Source: Acetobacteraceae bacterium
GTDB taxonomy: Bacteria > Pseudomonadota > Alphaproteobacteria > Acetobacterales > Acetobacteraceae
Assembly (NCBI GenBank): GCA_027488195.1
Contig: JAIYCD010000027.1
Location: 1-43,911, forward strand
Length of the DNA stretch: 43,911 bases
Direction: 5' to 3'
Part shown: positions 8,926 to 15,178 of the stretch, piece after piece
How positions within the stretch are numbered: position 1 is the first letter of the stretch
How the letters are laid out: each line of letters opens with the position of its first letter
Notes under the pieces: model-generated
What the model saw: the letters and a program-made list of their open reading frames with translations, nothing else
Databases searched by the model: none
What the model was told of the DNA's origin: nothing
Position numbers and translations under genes: made by a program

Positions 8926-9887
8926 GGCTGGCACGCCGCGGCCTGCTGGCCCTGCTGCCCGGCGCGGCCGCCGCCCAGGGCACGGATTTCCCCACACGTC
9001 CCGTCACCATGGTCGTGGGCTTCCCGCCCGGCGGCCAGGCCGACCTCGCCGCGCGTCCGGTCTCGGCCGCCATGGAGCGCAACCTGCGCCAGCCGGTCGT
9101 GGTGCAGAACCGCCCCGGTGGAGCCGGCGCCATCGGCTCGGGCTTCGTGGCCCGCGCGCCCGCCGATGGGCAGACGCTGCTCATGGCGCTCTCCTCGCTT
9201 GCCGTCATTCCGGAGGCCGAGCGCCTCTTCGGCCGCGCTCCGCCCTATACGGTGGACCAATTCGCGCCGATCGGACTGGTGAACGCCGACCCCACCGTGC
9301 TGGCCGTGCCGGCCAGTGCCCCGTGGGCGAACCTTGCGGAATTCGCCACCGCCGCCCGCGCCCGGCCGGGCGACATCCCCTATGGCTCCTCAGGCGCCTA
9401 CGGCACGCTGCATGTGGCGATGGAGATGTTCGCCTCCGCTGCCCAGATCCGCCTGCTGCACGTGCCCTTCCAGGGCGCGGGACCGGCCATCACCGCGCTG
9501 CTCTCGGGCAATATCCAGGCGCTGGCGACGGCGCCCGGTACGGTCACGCAGCATGTGCAATCGGGCCGACTGCGCGTGCTGGGCTGCTGGGGCCGCGAGC
9601 GCGCGCCCGCCTTCCCGCAGGTACCGACCTTCATGGAATCGGGCTTCCCGGAGGTGGAATTCTACATCTGGGCCGGCCTGTTTGCGCCCGTTGCCACGCC
9701 CGCGCCCATCCAGCTCCGCCTGCGGGAGAGCCTGCGCGCCGCCATGCAGGACCCGGAGCTGCTGCGCGCCTTCGAGACGGCGGGCTCGCCGCCGCGCTAC
9801 CTCGATGCGCCGGATTTCGCGCGCTTCCTCGCCGAGGATTCGGCGCGGCTCGTGCGGGCCGTGCAGCGCATCGGCCGGGTCGAGTAG
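8922..9887 (+). CDS. Bug-family tripartite tricarboxylate transporter substrate-binding protein
   Basis: 321 aa periplasmic binding protein. A short twin-arginine-like signal (MRLARRGLLALLPGAAAAQG) is followed by the family opening FPTRPVTMVVGFPPGGQADL and by VVVQNRPGGAGAIGSGFVA. Later elements include IPYGSSGAYGTLHVAME, LHVPFQGAGPAITALLSG and GFPEVEFYIWAGLFAP, which line the ligand cleft in Bug proteins. No TctA/TctB membrane genes are nearby, so it is an orphan in this window. The context (amidase, FAH hydrolase, flavin monooxygenase) suggests capture of an organic acid or amide for catabolism. Its 3' end abuts the convergent monooxygenase gene with no spacer. Confidence 0.92.
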   Translation: MRLARRGLLALLPGAAAAQGTDFPTRPVTMVVGFPPGGQADLAARPVSAAMERNLRQPVVVQNRPGGAGAIGSGFVARAPADGQTLLMALSSLAVIPEAERLFGRAPPYTVDQFAPIGLVNADPTVLAVPASAPWANLAEFATAARARPGDIPYGSSGAYGTLHVAMEMFASAAQIRLLHVPFQGAGPAITALLSGNIQALATAPGTVTQHVQSGRLRVLGCWGRERAPAFPQVPTFMESGFPEVEFYIWAGLFAPVATPAPIQLRLRESLRAAMQDPELLRAFETAGSPPRYLDAPDFARFLAEDSARLVRAVQRIGRVE

Positions 9888-11213
9888 CTAGCCCGGGAAG
9901 AACCGATTGGCCGGGCGCGGCAGGCCCAGGTGGTCGCGCAGCGTGGTGCCTTCGTATTCCTTCCGGAACAGGCCACGCCGCTGCAACTCCGGCACCACCT
10001 GCTCGACGAAATCCACGAGGCCGCCCGGCACGTACGGGAACATCACGTTGAAGCCGTCGCAGGCACCGGTCTCCAGCCATTCCTGCATCTCGTCGGCGAT
10101 GCTGGCTGGCGTGCCGACGATCGCCGCCCCGCCATAGCCGCCCAGGCGCTGTGCCAGCTGGCGCACGGTCAGGTTCTCGCGCCGTGCCATGGCGATGGCG
10201 CGCTCCCGGCCCGACTTGCTGGCCTCCGTCTCCGGAATCTCGGGCAGCGGGCCATCCGGGTCGAATTCACGGGCATCCACGCCGAGTGCGATGGAGAGCG
10301 CGCCGATCGCGCTTTCATAATGCACCAGGCTGTCGAGCAGGGCGCGCTTGGCCCGCGCCTCCTCCAGCGTGGTGCCGACGACGACCAGCGCGCCGGGCAG
10401 AATCTTCAGGTGGTCCGGGTTGCGACCCAACGCCGCGGCGCGCCCCTTCACATCGGCGTAGAAGGTCCGCGCCTCGGCGATGGGGCCGCCGGCGGCGAAG
10501 ACCATCTCCGCCGTCTCGGCCGCGATCTGCCGTCCGGCATCCGAAGCGCCGGCCTGCACGATGACGGGCCAGCCCTGCACAGGGCGCGCGACGTTCAGCG
10601 GCCCGCGCACCGAAAGCTCCGGCCCCTGGTGGTTCAGCACATGCATCCGCGCGGGGTCCCAGAAGATCCCGCTCTCGGCATCGCGGATGAAGGCGTCATC
10701 GGCGAAGCTGTCCCACAGCCCGGTCACCACGTCGTGGAATTCGCGCGCGCGCTTGTAGCGCTCGCCATGCGCCATGTGCGCGTCCTGGCCGAAATTCTGC
10801 GCGGCGTCGGGGTTCGCGGTGGTGACGAGGTTCCAGCCCGCGCGGCCATTGGAGATGTGGTCGAGCGAGGCGAATTTCCGCGCGACGTGATAGGGGTCGT
10901 TATAGGTGGTGCTGGCGGTTGCGATCAGGCCGATGCGCTCGGTCACGGCGGCGAGTGCGGGCAGCAGGGTCAGCGGGTCGAAGCTCGTGGCGGTGTGGGA
11001 ACGGCGCAGCGCCTCGATCGGCATGTTCAGCAGCGCCAGGTGGTCCGCCATGAAGAAGGCGTCGAACTTCCCTTCCTCCAGCTTCTGGATGAGCTGCTTG
11101 AGCTGCGGGAAGCTGAAATTCGCGCCGGGCCAAGCGCCCGGATAGCGCCAGCCACCGGTGTGGATGACGACGGGCCGCATGAAGGCGCCGAGGTGAAGCT
11201 GCTTTTGCGCCAT
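9888..11213 (-). CDS. NtaA/DmoA-family FMN-dependent monooxygenase (LLM class)
   Basis: 441 aa bacterial luciferase-like flavin monooxygenase of the NtaA/SnaA/DszA group, which uses FMNH2 from a separate reductase. Signatures: LHLGAFMRPVVIHTGGWRYP at the start, FDAFFMADHLALLNMP, FDPLTLLPALAAVTERIGL, STTYNDPYHVARKFASLDH, GRAGWNLVTTANPDAAQNFG and WPVIVQAGASDAGR. The C-terminus has FVEQVVPELQRRGLFR, also typical. The ATG at 11213 was preferred over one 10 codons upstream because the family begins near KQLHLGAF. Known members oxidise nitrilotriacetate, EDTA, dibenzothiophene sulfone or dimethyl sulfide. The substrate here is unknown and no flavin reductase is adjacent. Confidence 0.93.
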   Translation of the reverse strand: MAQKQLHLGAFMRPVVIHTGGWRYPGAWPGANFSFPQLKQLIQKLEEGKFDAFFMADHLALLNMPIEALRRSHTATSFDPLTLLPALAAVTERIGLIATASTTYNDPYHVARKFASLDHISNGRAGWNLVTTANPDAAQNFGQDAHMAHGERYKRAREFHDVVTGLWDSFADDAFIRDAESGIFWDPARMHVLNHQGPELSVRGPLNVARPVQGWPVIVQAGASDAGRQIAAETAEMVFAAGGPIAEARTFYADVKGRAAALGRNPDHLKILPGALVVVGTTLEEARAKRALLDSLVHYESAIGALSIALGVDAREFDPDGPLPEIPETEASKSGRERAIAMARRENLTVRQLAQRLGGYGGAAIVGTPASIADEMQEWLETGACDGFNVMFPYVPGGLVDFVEQVVPELQRRGLFRKEYEGTTLRDHLGLPRPANRFFPG

Positions 11214-11298
11214 GCGCGTCGTGCTCCTGCGTGATGGAGACAATTTGGCGATGCGCCCCGGCGGTTACAGCACAGGGGCGTGCAAGCCAGCCATGCGG

Positions 11299-12666
11299 TC
11301 AAACAGGCAGCCGCACCCGCGCGCGCAGCCCGCCCATCGGGCTCTCTTCCAGCAGGATCTCGCCGCCATGCGCGCGCACGATATCCCGCGCGATGGCGAG
11401 GCCGAGGCCGGTGCCCGTGGCGGAGCCGGAGCTGAAGGGCCGGAAGGCCTCCGCGCGGTCGGCGGCCGGAATGCCCGGGCCGTCATCATCCACGGTCAGT
11501 TCCGCCCAGCGGCGCCCGGCTTCCTGCACCTCGGCCACGCCGATGGTGATGCGGCGCGCATGCCGCCGCGCATTGTCGAGCAGGTTGCCCAGCGCCCGCT
11601 TCAGCGCATCCGCACGCAGCGGCAGGACCAGCGCCTTGGGCAGCGTGACGTTGAGGTCGGCGCCGCTGCGGCGCGACTTGGCGGCCATCTCCTCGACCAG
11701 TTCCACCAGGTCGGACGGGCGCGGCGCCTCGATGCCCTCGCCGCGGGCGAAAGCAAGGTAGGTCTCGACCATGCGCTCCATCTCCTCGAGGTCCTGGTTG
11801 AGCGCGTCCAGATCCTCCGCCGTCTCGGCCGAGCGCGGCAGCATGGCGATGGCGAGGCGCATGCGCGTCAGCGGCGTGCGCAGGTCATGGCTGATGCCGG
11901 CCAGCATCTCGGTCCGCTGGTTCACGAAGCGCAGGATGCGGCCCTGCATCGCGTTGAAGGCGAGTGCGGCCTGGCGCACCTCGCGCGCGCCCTCGGGCTT
12001 GATGGCGGCCGCGTCGCGGCCGAGGCCGAAGGATTCCGCGGCCTCGGCCAGGCGGCGGATGGCGCGCACCTGGTTCTTCATGAAGAGGATGGCGATGGCG
12101 GCCAGCAGCAGGGCGGAGCCCACCAGCCACAGCACGAAGACGTAGAGCGTGGTGCTGAACAGCCGCTTGCGCGGTGCCTCGACGGAGAGCAGCCCTGTGG
12201 CGGTCTGCACGCGGATGACGATGGCCTGCGGGTCGCTGTGCCAATCGGCGTCGAAGGCGAAGTTCATACGCTCGCGCAGCGCGTGGTCCAGGTCCTCCTC
12301 CAGCGGCAGGAAGGGCATCCAGGCCGGGCGCGCGGGCGGCGTGCCGAGCATCTCCCCCGGCTCGAAGCCGAGCGAGAGGCCGAGGCGCCAATTCGCCTCG
12401 CGCAGGATCTGGCTGCGCATCGCCTCGGGCGCCTGGTCCACCAGGTTGGCCACGAAGGCGACATCGCCCGCAAGTCCAGCCGAGAGCCGCCGCGAGATGA
12501 CGTCGAGATGCCCGCCATAGAAGAGCTGGAGCGCGACACCCTGCAGCACCACCAGCGGCAGAAGCATGATGAGCAGGGTGCGCGCCAGGAGGCCGCGCGG
12601 CAGCACGGCGCCCATGCCTCGCAGCAGCGACTTGTCCGGCCGCTTCGCGGGGGGCTTCTGGCTCAT
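11299..12666 (-). CDS. sensor histidine kinase (EnvZ/RstB-like, HAMP)
   Basis: About 455 aa from the ATG at 12666. Order: transmembrane helix 1 (LLARTLLIMLLPLVVLQGVALQ is the region, residues about 26-47), a periplasmic loop of about 120 residues, helix 2 (FVLWLVGSALLLAAIAILF, about 177-195), HAMP, and the H-box GISHDLRTPLTRMRLA with the phospho-acceptor His near residue 260. The N-box is NLLDNARRHA, followed by DDDGPGIP and GTGLGLAIARDIVRAHGG. The start is uncertain. The frame is open up to 12741 through a 15-bp tandem repeat containing in-frame TTG codons, one overlapping the response-regulator stop (TTGA). It pairs with the upstream regulator; the signal is unknown. Confidence 0.92.
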   Translation of the reverse strand: MSQKPPAKRPDKSLLRGMGAVLPRGLLARTLLIMLLPLVVLQGVALQLFYGGHLDVISRRLSAGLAGDVAFVANLVDQAPEAMRSQILREANWRLGLSLGFEPGEMLGTPPARPAWMPFLPLEEDLDHALRERMNFAFDADWHSDPQAIVIRVQTATGLLSVEAPRKRLFSTTLYVFVLWLVGSALLLAAIAILFMKNQVRAIRRLAEAAESFGLGRDAAAIKPEGAREVRQAALAFNAMQGRILRFVNQRTEMLAGISHDLRTPLTRMRLAIAMLPRSAETAEDLDALNQDLEEMERMVETYLAFARGEGIEAPRPSDLVELVEEMAAKSRRSGADLNVTLPKALVLPLRADALKRALGNLLDNARRHARRITIGVAEVQEAGRRWAELTVDDDGPGIPAADRAEAFRPFSSGSATGTGLGLAIARDIVRAHGGEILLEESPMGGLRARVRLPV

Positions 12667-12678
12667 GCCAGCCTGGCT

Positions 12679-12745
12679 CAAGGTCCCCTCTTTCAAGGCC
12701 TCCTCTCTCAAGGCCTCCTCTCTCAAGGCCTCCCCTCTCAAGGCC
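12679..12745 (-). repeat. 15-bp tandem repeat, about 4.5 copies, at the regulator/kinase junction
   Basis: Units at 12679-12693, 12694-12708, 12709-12723 and 12724-12738, plus a partial 12739-12745. Two units are identical and the others differ at a few positions. On the coding (minus) strand each unit reads approximately GAGAGGAGGCCTTGA. It therefore carries a Shine-Dalgarno-like GAGGAGG and an in-frame TTG, and encodes Leu-Arg-Glu-Glu-Ala. The array spans the response-regulator stop codon and the 5' end of the kinase frame. Confidence 0.9.
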
Positions 12746-13442
12746 CGGGTCTCAGCACATAGCCCTTGTGGCGGATGGTGTGCAGGAAGCGCGGCTCGCG
12801 CGGATCCACCTCGATCTTGCGGCGCAGGCGCGTCACCTGGACGTCGACGCTGCGCTCGCCCGCATCAGGAGTGCCCAGCGCCACGGCGATTTCCTCTCGC
12901 GAGAGCACCTCGCCCGCGCGGCGGGCGAGTGCGGAGAGCAGGGCCGCCTCGCCACCGGTCAGGCGCTGCGTGCCGTCGGGGCCGCGCAGCTCGCAGCGCT
13001 CAGCGTCGAACCACCGCTGCCCCAATTGCATAGGGCCTTCCGGCAGGGCGGCGGGCGCGGCTCGGGGCGCCACGCGGCGCAGGATGGTGCGGATGCGCAG
13101 CGCCAGTTCGCGCGGGTCGAAGGGCTTGGCGAGATAATCATCCGCGCCGTGCTCGAAGCCGGCCACGCGGTCATCGGGGTCACCGCGCGCGGTGAGCATC
13201 AGGATGGGTGTCTCATGGCCCTCGCTGCGCAGGTGTTCGGCCAGCTCCAGGCCGGTCTCGCCGGGCATCATCACGTCGAGCACCAGCAGGTCGAAGGCCA
13301 TGGCCTCGATGGCGGCGCGCGCCTCGGTCGCATCGCCCGCAACGGCGACGCGGTGGCCCTGCTCGGCCAGGAAGCGCTGCAGCAGGGCGCGCAGCCGGGC
13401 ATCGTCATCCACCACCAAGATATCCGCGCTGGTTTCGGCCAT
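12738..13442 (-). CDS. OmpR-family response regulator, PetR-like
   Basis: 234 aa. The receiver domain (1-120) has the acidic pocket VVDDD (11-14), phospho-acceptor Asp56 in DLLVLDVMMPG, Thr84 in LMLTARG and Lys106 in DYLAKPFDPREL. The C-terminal winged helix (about 135-230) has LTGGEAALLSALARRAGEVLSREEI and RSVDVQVTRLRRKIE ending in IRHKGYVLRP. The gene lies 3 bases after the MarR gene and its stop overlaps the kinase frame, so all three are probably one operon. The MarR-OmpR order matches petP-petR of Rhodobacter capsulatus, where these regulators affect cytochrome bc1 expression. That homology is judged by eye. Confidence 0.94.
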   Translation of the reverse strand: MAETSADILVVDDDARLRALLQRFLAEQGHRVAVAGDATEARAAIEAMAFDLLVLDVMMPGETGLELAEHLRSEGHETPILMLTARGDPDDRVAGFEHGADDYLAKPFDPRELALRIRTILRRVAPRAAPAALPEGPMQLGQRWFDAERCELRGPDGTQRLTGGEAALLSALARRAGEVLSREEIAVALGTPDAGERSVDVQVTRLRRKIEVDPREPRFLHTIRHKGYVLRPGP

Positions 13443-13445
13443 GGT

Positions 13446-14084
13446 TCAGCCTCCTCTCGTCTCGGGCCGCGGGGCAGGGTTGAGGGCGGGGTTGGGCGAG
13501 AAGGTCGGCGTGGTGCGGCCGGGGGCGGCGCTGCGCTCCAGCGCCTCGAACTGCGCGCGCGCATCGGGGCCCATCAGCCCGCGCATCACCTGGCGGAAAC
13601 CTTCGACGGCCTGCGGGCCCGCCTCGCGATAGGCGCGCAGCACCCATTCGCGCTGCGCGTCGAACAGCCGGCGTTCCAGCGCCGCCCCCTGCTCGGTCAG
13701 GCTCAGCAGGCGCTGGCGCTTGTCGGTGACGCCCGGCGCCTGGTGGACATAGCCCTGCTCGATCATCGGCTGCAGCACGCGGCCCAGCGACTGCTTGGTG
13801 ATGTCCAGGATGGCGAGAAGCTCGCCCACCTTGATGCCCGGCGCGCGGCCGACGAAGTGCAGCACGCGGTGATGCGCGCGCCCCATCTCGAGCGCGGCCA
13901 GGATGCGGTCCGCGCCGGCGGTGAAGTCGCGATAACCGAAATACAGCAGGTCCTGCGCGAGACGCAGCTCCTCCTCGCGGAGAAAGAGCAGGCTGCGCGT
14001 GCCGCCCGGCGAACGCGGGGATTCGGGACGCGGCGATTCGGGGCGGGGCGGGGCGGACTTGAGTGTTTCCGACATGGCAGCCAT
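13446..14084 (-). CDS. MarR-family transcriptional regulator, PetP-like
   Basis: 212 aa from the ATG at 14084. A Pro/Arg/Ser-rich N-terminal stretch (about 10-28) precedes the winged-helix domain. Its recognition part is GIKVGELLAILDITKQSLGRVLQ followed by the wing GVTDKRQRLLSLTEQG. The first of these is very like PetP. The 20-residue C-terminal tail is Pro-rich and probably disordered. An ATG three codons downstream, or one eight codons upstream, could be the real start; GGAATC before 14084 is a weak ribosome site. It heads the MarR-OmpR-kinase operon and is divergent from ilvE, with overlapping candidate promoters between them. Confidence 0.88.
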   Translation of the reverse strand: MAAMSETLKSAPPRPESPRPESPRSPGGTRSLLFLREEELRLAQDLLYFGYRDFTAGADRILAALEMGRAHHRVLHFVGRAPGIKVGELLAILDITKQSLGRVLQPMIEQGYVHQAPGVTDKRQRLLSLTEQGAALERRLFDAQREWVLRAYREAGPQAVEGFRQVMRGLMGPDARAQFEALERSAAPGRTTPTFSPNPALNPAPRPETRGG

Positions 14085-14107
14085 GATTCCGTTTTCGGTC
14101 AGCTTCA

Positions 14108-14137
14108 TTGACACATTTTTTCCGGTCATTCTACAAA
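14108..14137 (+). promoter_or_regulatory. candidate sigma-70 promoter of ilvE, overlapping a divergent -10 for the MarR operon
   Basis: Plus strand: a perfect -35 TTGACA at 14108-14113, an 18-base spacer, and -10 TACAAA at 14132-14137 (4 of 6 matches). Minus strand: TAGAAT (14133 down to 14128, 5 of 6) could be the -10 for the MarR gene, but its -35 is weak. The two -10 elements overlap, so the promoters would exclude each other. The region is AT-rich compared with its surroundings. Confidence 0.5.
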
Positions 14138-14152
14138 GATCAGGCAACACGA

Positions 14153-14173
14153 CAGGATGATGCGCCAATCCTG
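14153..14173. promoter_or_regulatory. inverted repeat CAGGAT-N9-ATCCTG, possible operator
   Basis: Two perfect 6-base arms (14153-14158 and 14168-14173) separated by nine bases. They lie just downstream of the predicted ilvE start of transcription and upstream of the MarR start. The arm spacing suits a dimeric winged-helix regulator such as the divergent MarR protein. No second copy was searched for beyond this window. Confidence 0.35.
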
Positions 14174-14220
14174 CCCCCGGCATTTCGTTCGGGTCTCTCT
14201 CGGCGCCAAGGAGGACACAC

Positions 14221-15099
14221 ATGGCCCTGGTTCCCTACGATGATCGCGATGGCGTGATCTGGTGGAATGGCGAGTTCCGCCCTTGGCGCGATTCGAAGCT
14301 GCACGTCCTCTCCCATGGTCTCCATTATGCCTCGGCCGTCTTCGAGGGCGAGCGCTGCTACGCTGGCGAGATCTTCAAGCTGCGCGAGCATACCCTGCGC
14401 CTGCTGCAATCCGGCCGGATCCTCGGCTTCGAGATCCCCTACACCGCACAGCAGATCGATGATGCCTGCAACGAGACGATTCGGCGCAACAACCTGACCA
14501 ATGCCTATGTCCGCCCCATCGCCTGGCGCGGCTCGGAGGAGATGGGTGTGGCGGCCCGCGGCACCAAGGTTCAGCTCGCGATCGCGGTCTGGGAATGGGG
14601 CGCCTATTTCGGCGTGGAGCAGCGCATGAAGGGCGTGAACCTCGCCATGGCCAAGTGGCGCCGCCCGCACCCCGATACCGCACCCACCGCCAGCAAGGCG
14701 GCCGGCCTCTACATGATCGGCACCATGAGCAAGGAGGCTGCCATGGATGAGGGCGCCGACGACGCCATGATGCTCGACTGGAAGGGCGACCTGGCCGAGG
14801 CGACCGGCGCCAACGCCTTCTTCGTGATGGATGGCGAGGTGCACACGCCCAAGCCCACCTGCTTCCTGGACGGCATCACCCGCCGCACCGTGATGAGCCT
14901 GGCCGAGAAGCGCCAGATGAAGGTGGTGGAGCGCGTGATCCACCCGGACGAGTTGCCCCGCGCGACGGAGGCCTTCCTCGCCGGCACCGCCGCCGAGGTG
15001 ACGCCCATCCGCCGCATCGGCACGCAGGACTTCACGCCCGGCACCATCACCGAGACGCTCATGAAGGATTATGACGCGCTGGTGCATCGCCGGGGCTGA
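14221..15099 (+). CDS. ilvE: branched-chain amino acid aminotransferase
   Basis: 292 aa class IV (D-amino-acid transaminase fold) PLP enzyme. It interconverts leucine, isoleucine and valine with their 2-oxo acids, as the last step of their synthesis. Evidence: GVIWWNGEFRPWRDSKLHVLSHGLHYASAVFEGER at the start (read as consecutive family blocks), the Schiff-base Lys159 in TASKAAGLYM, LAEATGANAFFVMDG and FLDGITRRTV. The C-terminal FLAGTAAEVTPI motif contacts the cofactor phosphate. A strong AAGGAGG ribosome site precedes the ATG. It is divergent from the MarR-OmpR-kinase operon. Confidence 0.96.
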   Translation: MALVPYDDRDGVIWWNGEFRPWRDSKLHVLSHGLHYASAVFEGERCYAGEIFKLREHTLRLLQSGRILGFEIPYTAQQIDDACNETIRRNNLTNAYVRPIAWRGSEEMGVAARGTKVQLAIAVWEWGAYFGVEQRMKGVNLAMAKWRRPHPDTAPTASKAAGLYMIGTMSKEAAMDEGADDAMMLDWKGDLAEATGANAFFVMDGEVHTPKPTCFLDGITRRTVMSLAEKRQMKVVERVIHPDELPRATEAFLAGTAAEVTPIRRIGTQDFTPGTITETLMKDYDALVHRRG

Positions 15100-15110
15100 T
15101 CCTGCCGGGC

Positions 15111-15141
15111 GAGGCGCCACGCGCTTGACGCGGTGCGCCTC
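15111..15141 (+). terminator. hairpin after ilvE, terminator-like without a U tract
   Basis: GAGGCGC (15111-15117) pairs with GCGCCTC (15135-15141). After a two-base mismatch, CGCG pairs with CGCG around a CTTGA loop. It sits 12 bases after the ilvE stop and before the glycosyltransferase. No T run follows, so termination may be inefficient or Rho-assisted. Confidence 0.45.
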
Positions 15142-15178
15142 TCCGGGGGATTGAAGTTGCAGCCCCCGGAGCCCGTGC

